Shown here: in pieces, positions 39,893 through 50,463 of the stretch
Numbering within the stretch: the first letter of the stretch is position 1
How the letters are laid out: each line of letters starts with the position of its first letter
Assembly: GCF_037975245.1 (NCBI RefSeq)
Contig: NC_092570.1
Span: 8,181,001-8,245,000 of the forward strand
Length of the DNA stretch: 64,000 nt
Source of the DNA: Apostichopus japonicus
Taxonomy: Eukaryota > Echinodermata > Holothuroidea > Aspidochirotida > Stichopodidae
Direction of reading: 5' to 3'
Made by a program: the position numbers and the translations under genes
Notes under the pieces: model-generated
Seen by the model: only the letters and a program-made list of their open reading frames with translations
Told to the model about the DNA's origin: nothing
Databases searched by the model: none

Positions 39893-42800
39893 TCTGCGAA
39901 GATCTCGCGACATTATTTGAAGAAAATACACCGAAGTTGCTTGTTTTCTTCCAGTAAATTAGACAAAGGAATATTGGTACGGTGGTCTCCTCACACTGGA
40001 GGTGGGTATCATGTTGTTTATTTTGTAATTCCTATACACCTGTTATGCTAGCAATACCATACCGCCTATATGAATATATCCTCCCATACTGGTGTAAATA
40101 CAGGTGATAACAACACACCAAATGTACCTTACCGAAGGTGCTTCTCACCTACCCTGACACCCAAATGCGGGCTCATCAACTGCACCTCAGCCTTGCCCTT
40201 CATCAATTTAAGATCCTCTGTGGAGATGCTACATTACATACTTGTTTTCAACTGTACATGTAAACCTTATGTGGATGCCTACACCTATCCCACATAGCCC
40301 CAGACATTCACCAATCATAACATATGTCAATTAGATATATATAACAGTGAATATACACACAGAGACACAGGGAGATGATGTACTTGTTCCTCACATGATA
40401 CCTTGCTAACACCATGGTTTACTGTTTTTATGATAACTCCTGTTCTTCTACCCAAAATAATATTAACAAATTTTCTTAAAGAAAAAAAAAGGAAGAATTT
40501 CACCCTAAAGTAAATTGAAATGACAAATGTTATGTCTCTGTCTACGACGACGTGGTCTACCCCGAAGCATAAAACTTGAGGGGTTAATAAGATTAGAAAG
40601 CGTGTATGTTCACGGTCAATTTAATTCTTCTAGTGGACATTTATTGAATAAAATAGAATAACACTACCTTGACCGAAGCTGGGAATAACGTTTTTTTTCT
40701 TCTTGTAGTGTTGGTATTGGAGCATGTAAAGAACTGTTTGTATTGGTAAGATGATGCATCAGATGTTGATATAATTAAATGGGTAGAGGAAGTGACTGAA
40801 GTATTATGTGCAAAAGATATTGCTAGTTCATATACATATATACGCATCCAACATCCCAGCATCCAAAAAGTGGACCTTGTTTTACAACTTTTGCAAATTT
40901 TCGTCTGAAAACTATTGTCCTCCCCTTAACAGGCTAACATCCTTTCTCTTTAGATTATATCCATGTTTGGTCCAAATCAGGCTAATGTTTAAATAACTGA
41001 TATTTGGAGGTGACCACCACCACCTTATCTGTTAACTTGATTGAACTGAACAGGGGGAAAAAATGCAACTTAGAAGTATATTATGTTGCCTTAGCAATTG
41101 ACTTTGCAAACCATAGAAACAATTTTGGAGATCACCTCACCTAACAGGAAAAGACGCCGGTAGATTAGATTCACATACAGACATATCGTATTTGAATCAC
41201 TGATCTTGTTCAAACCAGAACTACGCACCTGAACTAAGAGGGATGTTAAATACCTATGTGTCCTTCCAAAGTCCTCTTAAATATTCCAAAAATTAATTTT
41301 GACTAGCCTTGCCAATTTTTTTATATTTTCTTTTATTGCAATGAATCCTCTGAAATGCTATCATATGTGCAGTTTTATTACAGTATAAGGGGCCTTGAGA
41401 TGCCATTAGCTAGCCATACGGTGGTCATGACACACAGCTTGACATGAAATTCAAGATGGAAATTATTCATGTGGAGTCTGCAGCCCGTGCATACTTTTTC
41501 GCTATATCCTTTCAAGTCACAGAGCTGCCGAAAGAAATTTTTTTTGCACATGAAATATGCTCACGGCTTCCATTGTCAGCAGGAATGGCAGCATTTTCTA
41601 CATTAAAGTTAATTTAATCAAACTGGCAAAAGTTTGGTGACTGATCAATACTCTGTATGATATGGAACATGGTATTGATCGTAGAGAGTTGGAGAAATTT
41701 TCCTTAAAAGCTTGTAAGGCCTCTCACTCGCACTGTAGTATGAAACGTATATATATAGCATCTTGTGAAATCAAATTCCAATTCCCCCTCAACAGATAAA
41801 GGGGACCAATTTTAATTTTAATGCGATTGTGTAAGCCACCAACGTGTGAGATGTGCTTTCTTACTTATTTTGAAGAGCTCATCTTGTGTTGTTTTTGACG
41901 TTGATTCGCAAAGGGCATGAAAGCAATGTTGTTTGTCTTGTCACGGCAGAAGCGTTCACACCTTTCGAAAGGAAATGTCGTCTCGGTGAAAGGTGTGGAA
42001 ACTGCCCAGATTCATGAAACTGCTCCATTGATTAGGCTGCGACTAAGATGGCTGAATAGAGCTGTGATAACACAAAGAGGATTCCCTAAGGGGGACGGAT
42101 TCATTATTAGATGCATCATCAATATGTACTTTTCCATCAAGGTTTCAAATCACAACACCAGTTTGAAGATAGTGACCGATGTCGTCCTAGATTATAGTCG
42201 TCATTAGTCCAAGCTATTCTGTGAGCTTTGGATAATTCCTTTGAAGGAGGTGATGCCAGTTCAATCTGCAGATCTTTTCTATACAAACATCTCCCAATTG
42301 CAAACATCAGTAACTGGAACGTCTGTGCGTTTCTATCAGTCCACGTTTGGCAAAATCTGTGCAAAATATAGGTCGACATTCTGGCTGATGGAGTTCTTAG
42401 TTTCTGGTCAAGCTCTAAGGCGATTCAAATTGTTTCATTTTGCTCTTTTTTTTCCGTTAGATTTTCACAAAAAAGGGGAATAACTTAGTGAATTGGTCTA
42501 CCTTAGTAGAAATTTGAGCAATCTAAGTATTTTCACTATTTTGGAAAGTTTGTTGAAGTTAACTATTATACATTTGAAGTTAGTAAAAGAAATTTCTGCC
42601 CTTGTTTGACTGGAACATTTATTTCACAATGTATTCCCTGCAACCACTCCAAAAGTTGAAAGTAACACAGCTTTTGTTCTTATTTCCTCATCTTGTTCTT
42701 CTTCCTCTATCAGGGGCTGACTGTGCGTCTAATATCAACGAATGTGAATCTAGCCCGTGTGAAAACGAAGCGACCTGCATGGACCTCGTAGCCGGCTACC

Positions 42801-45800
42801 ACTGCCAGTGTACAGAGGAATATACTGGGGTGCACTGTCAAGGTTCGTATCTACTTAGACCAGCTACAGACGGCTAAGACAATGTAACAAATCTTGTTTA
42901 ATAACCTGTGAAACTTAACATACGTCACTGTTTTTATCATCAGAGGAAAAACCAAAAAGTGTAAAAGTGAGAGTGAAAAATTAGAAAAATTACTGAGAGA
43001 AAAAAAATGTCCAAGAAAAAGAGAAAAGATATTAAGTAATTCATTTATATTGACATTTGGAGAATTGATATTGACATTTGGAGAATTTGACATTTTAAGA
43101 AGAGAAATATTTGGCTAGAACATGATTTGAACAAGTTTTGAGCTGTGCGCTTCAGTGGCTGAGTTTATCCAGGCCTTGGGGGGCGATCCTTATCTAGCTA
43201 TTTCTGCTATGGGGGCGCTAGTCAGAAGCCACAGAACATTGTATATATATGGTAAACGAGGGTCTCACTAGATTTGATGCAGTGTAAACCAGGGAGTGGC
43301 AGGAAAGAGTTCTTGAGAGAAATTCAGCTATATGTAAGAAGTAAATGAACAACAAAAAACTGACTTTGAAATTATCAACAAATAAAAAACTCTTAAGAGA
43401 GCAAACAATGTTGTGATGTAGAATGAAGAGAGCCTGTTAACTGTCTCCAATTGTAGAGACACGTTAGAAAAGCAATAAAAATGCACGTTTGAATAAAACT
43501 GTGTGATGACACAAAAAATCATGGCCAAAAGTCTCCAATAGTTGTCTTGGTGCACCCTAAACTGCCCAACAAAGTCCTCCCTGAATTTTAATATCATGAA
43601 GGGGATGCTTCATTGTGCTTCCCTTAATTATAATCCCTTTAACCCAATGCAAGCTGCAGCACTAGGTATGTGGAATACTGCAGTTATCAATTCTGGTAAT
43701 TTATGTTACCTCTGTGTCTTTCCTCTGTCAGATGTTGCACCGCTCATTTTTACTGCACCAGACCGTAGTCAGTACTTCATCGCTATTGGTCTACTGGCCA
43801 GCGCCCTAGCAACCTCCTTCGGACTCATCGCTGCCTGTGGATGTTGGGTACAGAAGGCCCGTGGACCAAGAAAGATAGAACCGGGAGGCTACTTCGATGA
43901 TGAAGATAGGTGAGATTCAAGTGTACTCTGCTTTTATTCACTTCCTTCGCTACCTTGTGTCCCGTAATTCATCCGTGGGAGGACCTACTATCCCACCCAT
44001 TCTAGCCTTACCCCCTCCCTCATCCCAGTATCTCTGCCTCAGCTCCCCCCCCCCTTCCTTGTTAAAACTCTTTTAAATATTGATAATTTAAACTTAAAAA
44101 GGGGGCATTATGTGCTAATGTAAAGTTGCCTACTATGTATTTGAACAAACACAGGTCTTCATTGCATATCACAGTGTGGCCTAGATTGTTATTATTCTCT
44201 CACTGGTACAGCTAATTAATTAGCAAGAAATCACCTGTTTGGATGCAAGGCAATAATTCATCACATTCTTTAATATAGAACATTGTTCTAATGAATCTAA
44301 AGAATGGATAATCGGGACACTCTTTTGTATCTTTTAATAGAAAAAACAAAATCCAAACCAGATGTTTTAAATATCTTGTAGACAAAATGATTTGCAGTTA
44401 CCTGGGCGCTGTGCAAACCACAGTTTAGGGGTTTCTTTATGAGAACATGAGCCATATGCCTGGGATGGTGGGGATGGGATAGTGTGGGGGGGAGGGGTCA
44501 AACACCGTCACCATGCCTCTTTACACCAATGAGCATATTCAGTTGAGTGCCAGTTCCTAGTACTGCGGTCTGCCAGCTGATGATACTGCTTGACCTATTT
44601 ACATTGGTTTGCCTTTGTCAGTCTGCTATCAGGTATTCACGTCACGTACGTCCTGCACTTAGCCCGTGTCACGGAGAGAGGAGATCGGATACCCTCACCT
44701 GCAATATGTATCTTCCTCTCTATCCATGTAGTATCACGCAACCTAGTGCTCTCATTGCCAAGTACTTGTGTCATCATTCCCAGTCATCAATGTATGTCTT
44801 TGGTCATTTAATGGGGTTGAAATGTAACCAAAACTTTTGCCCCAAAGGGAGAAGAGTTTAAGACCTGATAGAAATTGTTGAACTATCAGGATACAGTTTG
44901 GAGGATGCTAATTAAATGTTTCTAGAGCAACTATCGATCTAAAGTAGTTTTTGAACCAGATCATAGTAACTCTGACAATGGATTCACGTTGTGTATTCAA
45001 TGTTGATAGTCCAGAGGGGAAGTTTTGGAAAGAATTGAGGATTGTATGGATGAGGAAAAAGTCTGCGGTAGCTTAGCTTTGAATGAGGGTTGTATAAATG
45101 GGGGGCTGTGTATATATATATATGCTTAGGTGTGAGTTGAATAAGTATCTGTGGGTAGCTATTCTTAGGTTTAATTGAGGAGTACATATATAGATAGCTA
45201 CACTTAGGTATTGTAAGGGGCTATATATAGAGCTGTAATTATGCTTAGGTGTGGTAAAGGCTATGCGTGGGTTGCAACTTATGGTGTTAGGGTTGTGATG
45301 GCTATTATTCCTGTGTGAATTAGGCAGATGGTTGAAAATTGGGCTGTAACTATCTATATTTTTATGGAGTGAATGAGGGCTGTATCCATGGGTATCTATG
45401 TTATGGTGTGAGGGCTATATCAATAGATAGTTATGCTGTGCTTTGAAGAGCTGTTTCCATGGGTAGCTGTGCTATGGTATAAGTGCTATATCCATGGATA
45501 GCTATGCTGTGTTTTTTGAGCTGTTTCCATGCATAGCTGTGCTATGGTATAAGTGCTATATCCATGGATAGCTATGCTATGACTTGACTTTGGGCTGTAT
45601 TCAGGGGTATCTGTGGTATGGTGTGAATGAGGGCCGTCTCCATTGGCAGCTAGCTATGTTATGGTGTGAGAGCTGCATCCATGGGCATCTGTGGTGCAAG
45701 TGAGGACTATATCTATGGGTATCGGTGCTATGGTGTTAGGGGTGAATTAGGGCTGTATCTGTGGGTAGCTAGGCTAAAGTGTGAGAGGTGAAATTGTGTT

Positions 45801-48370
45801 ATTAGATTGTTTACAGGTGTATTTTGCAGCCTAGCAATGGATGCCCTTCTTAATTAGCATGTCTTCAGATACAACTAAGAGCGTGGAATAATAGCAGACT
45901 TGATGTTCAGAAAGCTATTAACTGTCCTTATTTTACTCCATTACCCACCTTGCTGTGCCTTCTGAAAAGAAGAAAAAAACTAAGGAAAGACTGCAGGCCT
46001 AAAGGATGTTACTGTTTTTAGTCCCGATCTAGAAAGGAAAATGCGAATGCCGTTTTTCTGATTAGGTTTTAACCTGCGAGCCTCTTCGCTTCATCAAAAG
46101 TGGTCGCAAATAGTGTTACCCGGCCTCTCGTTTGTGCTCATTACTTTCGTGTTGGCCGAATGCAGGCTACACATGATAAGTTGAACTGACACTCCAAAGT
46201 AGGATGGCTGTAAATAAGACTCGATTATTAATTCAAATACATTCATTTCACAGGCTAGTTACCATAGAGAATGTAACGTTCTGTCAAGGCTAATAGCTTT
46301 TAGACACCGTACATGTTACGTCCGTTCCACTTAAGGAAAGCACCCTGGATAAGCTCATCTTCTTTCTTTAGATAAAGATGTGAAGGAACAAAGTTTTTTT
46401 TTTTTTAGAATTTTGTAATAAATCACAAGTGATCCTTGTTGGATGATCTTTACATGAATGTTTCATGGTGTAAGTTGGTGGCAGCAGAGCTATATAGAGC
46501 TTACAGAGTGTGTGACCCTCACAAACAGTTTTATTGAACTTGTTAGAAGTCCTTTAGCATCCTCTACACACCATGTATTGCAAACAAGGATCACATTAGC
46601 GGGTTGGATCAGATTTAACCGTGGGTTTAGCCTGGCTTAAAGTATTTTTTTTGTGATTTTTTTTGGGGGGGGGGGAATTTTTTTTTTGTGAGGTTCGGAA
46701 TTACGTCAGTCTGCTTAAAGTATAAAAGCAGGAAATGCCAAAAGGAGGTTTACTTGAAGGGCCTCAATCTGATGCAAGCAGCATTCTTCAAGAGACTCTT
46801 ACATTGGTTGAAAAAGTTTTGCTTCCCTGTCTTAAACAATGGGCCTGACATGTTTGAAAGTTGATTGGGTGTTTAGAAACAATGACTGTGGAATCCATAT
46901 TCAGTCCATTAGCTGCAATCATCACATTAATTAGCATAAATGAATCTCAATCTCACATTTATAATAAATTTTAAACATTCAAATTAATGATAATCCAAGC
47001 CGTTTCATAAAAAACGGTGAGCAAATTTGGCTCAGAATTAAAATTCAACCTAGTTAAGTAGTTAGTGGGTTTAAGTTGAACTAAAATAGAAATACTAAAA
47101 ATAAATATTCTTTTGATATTCCCATGATTGCCAAAAGATTCTTAAAGTACATAGTTGTAGGAGGGCGTTGTGGTCAAGGCAGTGGACTTGTGATCTAAGG
47201 ATTACAGGTTCGAGCCCTGGCCACATCATTGTGTTGTGTCCTTGGGCAAGGCATTTTATCTCCATTGGCTCTCTTCACCCAGGTGTATAAATGGGGACTT
47301 GAGTGGTGACTTGTAAATATAGTTGCGTGCGCCGGTTTGTGGCTGCACCCTATGGGAAGTCCCCCAGGGGACACGTGGCTGTGGTGCACTCTGGTGCCCC
47401 AGGAGAGATTGATTGAATTGTGCACTTTGGTGTGTAGGTGTGACAAGTTACCAATGACCAGGGTTAAGTACAGCGCGGCAAGACTTTATTGTAAGTTACG
47501 CTATATAAGAACTGTTAATTATTATTATTAATTATTATTATTATTGTATGGAATTTCTGTTTTTCCCAGACAGAATTACAGAGTGTTAAAATATTCTTAA
47601 AGATAATAATAAATTAGATTCATTAAAAGCGCCTGACAATGAAAAGCCAAGTGCTGTCAACATTACATACGTACTTCCAATGAATTCCTTGAGAGTTGCA
47701 ATAAAATGAATTATTCAAGTTTGAACCTGCCGTGCTGTTATCGCTACACTCTACAAAGTGTACCTTTGCTACATTTCAATATGGATACTGTCAACTGTAA
47801 CACGCCATGGTATGTCAAAAGACTATCAAAGGGTGTATTATGTCGGTAGTCGATCCCTGAATTTTAGGAGTATTACTGGTGAGCATTAAAGCTTTGACGG
47901 ATAGAATAATGGAGAGATGATTTGTTCATTTTGTTCGATTGACTTTACTCTCAGGTTCTCATCATTATACTCATAGATCAGTTACTGAACAGGTCGGCAC
48001 TCTTTAGGTACTTTGTAATCTTCTTAACCAATAGTTTTATTCTGCAATTTTATGCTTGCCCAGGACAAATTCTTTATTTTGCTCCAATTGAAAATCTCAG
48101 AGATTGGTTTGAATTGTACTTTTGATATAACAATTGAAGGGAGAGGACAATGGGAAAAGGGCCCAGAGGTACATAAGGGGTAGTGTAGTGCTGTAGATTG
48201 TTTCTTGCTTACTGACAGATAGATTTCTTCTTTGCAGATTCCTATACGATGTGAGCAGTATCTCCATACCTCGTCCATCAGTCCAGGCCATCTATGAAGC
48301 GACATCAAATACCTACCAGCCCGACCCCCAGGAACCACTCGTGCACGCTCTCTCCACTCGAAAGGTGTAA
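34622..48370 (+). CDS. EGF-repeat single-pass membrane protein, 3' part of gene (five exons)
   Basis: Five exons (34622-34886, 39539-39775, 42714-42842, 43732-43909, 48238-48370) join in frame into 313 residues ending at a TAA; intron phases are 1, 1, 1 and 2 and all junctions are GT-AG. Numbering from the first residue in the window: half an EGF domain (1-17), five complete EGF-like domains (about 19-59, 61-96, 98-133, 135-171, 173-210), a short juxtamembrane stretch, a hydrophobic transmembrane helix (about 226-250) and a 63-residue cytoplasmic tail. The domain starting D-V-N-E-C and the last one (N-I-N-E-C) fit calcium-binding EGF. The signal peptide and N-terminal part lie upstream of the window. 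The family is that of cell-surface adhesion or signalling proteins (Notch, Delta, Crumbs, DNER and fibropellin-like), but the tail has no Crumbs ERLI end and no Notch ankyrin region, so no orthologue is assigned. The exons are seen directly; the function is inferred. Confidence 0.9.
35350..36178. repeat. Minisatellite, 37-bp unit, in the EGF gene intron
   Basis: About 22 copies of ccatcacatcactccatggt plus gtcacatttctgtcaag. Because 37 is not a multiple of three and the unit has no stop codon in a full cycle, long open frames appear in every plus frame. These are repeat artefacts. The array lies between exons A and B. Confidence 0.95.
36179..37865. other. EGF intron between two arrays, with a conserved-looking core
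   Basis: 36480-36760 is GC-balanced and repeat-free without a coding signature. 37165-37188 is a G tract of about 17 bases. No exon seen. Confidence 0.45.
37866..39160. repeat. Minisatellite, 26-bp AT-rich unit, about 49 copies
   Basis: Copies of tcatgggatatattatatct plus aagtat or aattct. Variants (gcatt, aatct, gatacatt, ttacatct) recur in ordered blocks, pointing to amplification of multi-unit segments. It ends some 380 bases before exon B. Confidence 0.96.
39539..39775 (+). CDS. EGF-protein exon B: end of one EGF, one complete EGF, most of the next
   Basis: The acceptor is tttctttaacag and the donor CACAG|GTAAG; the exon is 237 bases, phase 1 to phase 1. It completes the DVNEC domain (GYTGTNCEL), encodes one full EGF ([14 protein letters not shown]...[12 protein letters not shown]) and most of another ([14 protein letters not shown]...CICEAGFTG). 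C-x-S-N-P-C occurs in both, which is the known O-glucose consensus. N-A-S in the second is a potential N-glycosylation sequon. Phase-1 exons of this kind are typical of shuffled extracellular modules. Confidence 0.92.
39852..39890. repeat. (AT)n microsatellite
   Basis: About 20 uninterrupted AT dinucleotides just downstream of exon B. Confidence 0.95.
39891..42713. other. EGF intron between exons B and C
   Basis: Unique sequence. 41380-42260 is of balanced composition with an open frame at 41917-42207 that matches nothing I recognise and lacks EGF cysteines. No further exon supported. Confidence 0.5.
42714..42842 (+). CDS. EGF-protein exon C: last EGF domain
   Basis: The acceptor is cttcctctatcag and the donor CAAG|GTTCGT; 129 bases, phase 1 to phase 1. 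It finishes the preceding EGF (ADC) and encodes the membrane-proximal EGF: N-I-N-E-C, C-E-S-S-P-C, then C-E-N-E-A-T-C and [12 protein letters not shown]. It carries both the O-glucose (C-x-S-x-P-C) and O-fucose (C-x4-T-C) consensus sequences known from Notch-type EGF repeats. The calcium-binding residues (N..N-E..D..Y) are present. Confidence 0.92.
43732..43909 (+). CDS. EGF-protein exon D: transmembrane segment and start of tail
   Basis: The acceptor is tttcctctgtcag and the donor GATAG|GTGAGA; phase 1 to phase 2. It encodes a juxtamembrane stretch ([14 protein letters not shown]), a hydrophobic helix of about 25 residues ([20 protein letters not shown] then CGCWV) and a basic stop-transfer stretch ([13 protein letters not shown]) followed by acidic YFDDED. 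The order outside-EGF, helix, positively charged residues gives a type I topology. The cysteines at the inner membrane face (C-G-C) could be palmitoylated (inference). Confidence 0.9.
43910..45059. other. EGF intron after exon D, left part
   Basis: Unique AT-rich sequence with C and G tracts (44046-44055, 44485-44491). Overlapping frames at 44547-44861 and 44590-44811 are not recognisable. Confidence 0.5.
45060..45790. repeat. Degenerate ~36-bp tandem repeat in EGF gene intron
   Basis: Around 20 weakly conserved copies of ggctgtatccatgggtagct plus atgctatggtgtgag, between exons D and E. Confidence 0.85.
47161..47546 (+). mobile_element. tRNA-derived SINE
   Basis: The 5' head is tRNA-like, with an A box around gtggtcaaggcagtgg (47169-47186) and a B box ggttcgagccc (47207-47217). 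An unrelated body of about 250 bases follows. The 3' end runs acgctatataagaactg into an attatt-rich tail. The tail resembles that of the LINE at 12278, which suggests mobilisation by that LINE family. It sits in the intron between exons D and E. Short open frames across it are incidental. Confidence 0.85.
48238..48370 (+). CDS. EGF-protein exon E: cytoplasmic tail and stop
   Basis: The acceptor is gatttcttctttgcag; the exon starts in phase 2 and completes an Arg codon. It encodes 43 residues ([20 protein letters not shown], ending STRKV) and stops at TAA 48368-48370. Proline-rich and tyrosine-containing pieces are visible, but I recognise no named motif. The final codons read AAG|GTGTAA, so the last valine and stop could also be the start of an intron leading to a further exon at 48941. 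Confidence 0.85.
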
Positions 48371-48615
48371 CAGAGGAAAAGTGTGGGGGGAGGCATGTAG
48401 CAGAGTAGAACTACATTGTTAAGTATTGTAAGGAAAAATCTAAGGGTTAGGGAGGAGTTGTACGAATGCAGCTGGATATGTACACAGTATATTAACCTCT
48501 CCTGTCACTTTCTCAAGTCAGTTACAACGAATGTTCGAGGGCTCAAGAAAGTAATGTCAACAGTCCAAGCTGCGTATACTTTGTATAGCTGCTGGTATAG
48601 TCTGGTGTGCATATC

Positions 48616-48621
48616 AATAAA
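48616..48621 (+). terminator. Candidate polyadenylation signal of the EGF gene
   Basis: A canonical AATAAA lies 246 bases after the TAA of exon E, a usual distance for a short 3' UTR. It would fit the short isoform. Confidence 0.5.
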
Positions 48622-48940
48622 GGGGCAGAAGTTGCCACTTTGGTTCATTAAGCAAAGTTAAACCTGGCAATCTGGTTGTGACAGTGAAAGGTAGGAGAGG
48701 CTGGAGGTAGGTAGCCATGGGTAGACGGGTAACCATGGGAGGGGGGAGGGAGGGTGTTAAGAGGTAGCCATTGGAAGGAGGAGAGATAAACCATGGGTTT
48801 AAGGGAGGGAGGAGACAGTTCATAACTTGTGGACTGGATACAGACAGGTCCCAATAATCTAAGCCATTATTTGGGGGGGGGGTGGGGGGCAGGTAGGGGT
48901 GCATGCTATTCTTTTGTTTCTTTTGAATTCTGTCTTTCAG

Positions 48941-49021
48941 GCCTGTATGGTTACTACGCAAGCGACGAATACGGTTGCTGGCCAAGAGAGGGCAGTACAT
49001 AAAGTTTCTTCCATTGCTTAG
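48941..49021 (+). CDS. Possible alternative terminal exon of the EGF gene
   Basis: A long pyrimidine tract (ctattcttttgtttc...gtctttcag) precedes a stretch of balanced composition. Spliced from the AAG|GTGTAA at the end of exon E, it continues in phase 0 for 26 codons (ACMVTTQATNTVAGQERAVH then KVSSIA) to TAG at 49019-49021. The phase fits, but other frames are also open, so coding use is unproven. Confidence 0.3.
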   Translation, partial: ACMVTTQATNTVAGQERAVHKVSSIA

Positions 49022-49645
49022 CGATTATGATAGTTTTACGGAAATATGACAAAGATTTTGTAGTGAGAGATATTATGAAGATGGATGTCTTTATTGTAAA
49101 TATTTATGATGTGTGTTACAATTTTAACAAGACCATTTCTTCCTAGTCATATCTTGTAATAAGTAAAAAAAACAGGGTTTCTTCCAAAGTTTGCCAATAA
49201 TTTTTGGGGAGGGAGTTAGAATGGGTGAGTTGCATTCAAAGCAATGGTTGGTTTTCCTTCTTACAGCCTTGCCAACAAGTTTATTGAAATCCTGCTGGCT
49301 TTTGCTCGCCATCACAGAGACCCTTGGACACACTTCTAATAATGTATGTACAATGCACAATTCTTACTGACATGTTTCATCTCAGATGAAAACTTGGGAG
49401 CACATGGCACATCATCCCATTAATACCAAAAGTCAATCTAATGGTTAGATTTATGACAAAATATAGCTTCAAGGCAATTGTTGCCCAATGCTGTGAGCGG
49501 TTTTAAGGTGCAGAAATATATAGCAATGTGTCCAAAGTCTTTGATAGATGAGTAGCCTTGGCTGTGTTGATAGAAAGGGGGGGGGGGGGAGAAACTAAAT
49601 GGAACAGATCTTGAAATAATGTCCTACGAAAAGTAATGTTTTTAC

Positions 49646-49944
49646 TTTTGACAAGAAGTTGTCTTCCTGACAAAATAATGTATCATTAATTAACTCTTTG
49701 CACAACTTGGAAGTGCTTTTACAATCTGTTTTGTAAAAATGTAGTTTAGAAAGAAAAGAAGAAAATTTGCTTAATCCTCAAAGATCATTGACGTTAACTT
49801 AGCATAAAATTTTCATGGTCATTTTTGACAAGAAGTTAGTCTTCCTGACAAAATAATGTATCATTAATTAACTTTCATCTTTGCACATACTTGGGAATGC
49901 TTTACAATGTTAACTTAGCATACATTTTTCATGGTCGTTTTACC
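49646..49944. repeat. Tandem duplication (~177-bp period) between the convergent genes
   Basis: ttttgacaagaagtt followed by cttcctgacaaaataatgta and tcattaattaact occurs at 49646 and again at 49823. The second copy has lost an internal stretch but shares gttaacttagcata and tttttcatggtc. Confidence 0.88.
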
Positions 49945-50057
49945 TTAGATTTTAAGTCTAATATTATTAATCTTGCCATTGTACCATTCCACCTTGAGTT
50001 TTGTTTGTTTTCATTGTGTGCTTCAACTACGTAGTCATTACCTATATAGCCATTCCC

Positions 50058-50063
50058 TTTATT
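50058..50063 (-). terminator. ESD: Candidate polyadenylation signal of ESD
   Basis: AATAAA on the minus strand, 320 bases after the stop. A nearer variant ATTAAA lies at 50208-50213. Either could end the transcript; the sequence does not decide between them. Confidence 0.4.
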
Positions 50064-50382
50064 AAATTAACAATGATTTCTAAGTGTTTGTAGAAGGGTT
50101 AAGCATCCAGGCTCACCTCTGATTTTTTCACTTTCGGCATCGTCACTTTGAATCATCTCATTGTAACAAATTTGCGATTTGAGGGCGTCATTAACATATC
50201 AAGCTATTTTAATAAACTTATGTAAACAAAATATTTTTCTGTCTCTATTTGTGTCGTTACACTTTTCATCTGTTTTTTCTTCAAAACTCATCGCCAATCA
50301 TAAATTACTTAGTAATTCTACAGTCAGACCTTACTGTAAGCTTCTATCCACTGCTGGGCTGGTGTTAACATCTTCATCCCAG

Positions 50383-50463
50383 TCAAGCATTCAGTAGCCT
50401 TGCGTGATGTCTGATGTGATCTTCCATAAATGTAGCGATGAAAAAATAACTGTGGTCGTAATC
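50383..50463 (-). CDS. ESD: ESD coding exon 10, catalytic histidine and stop
   Basis: The acceptor is ttccttttttcacag. 26 codons and TGA (residues 258-283): [20 protein letters not shown] then ARLLNA. His261 aligns with human His260. The usual E-G-Y before the histidine reads E-D-Y here, a small departure from the human sequence. The terminal LNA matches the human end. Confidence 0.95.
   Translation of the reverse strand, partial: DYDHSYFFIATFMEDHIRHHARLLNA

Noticed and set aside
41917-42207. 96-codon frame considered as an additional exon of the EGF protein
   Set aside because: No EGF pattern, and exons B and C already join perfectly in phase without it.
43140-43330. Stretch with gggggcgctagtcaga considered as transposon debris
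   Set aside because: No inverted ends, duplication or second copy in the window.
34622-48370. Naming the EGF protein Crumbs, Notch or Delta
   Set aside because: No laminin-G, LNR, DSL or ankyrin domain is visible, and the tail lacks the Crumbs ERLI terminus; only the C-terminal part is present.
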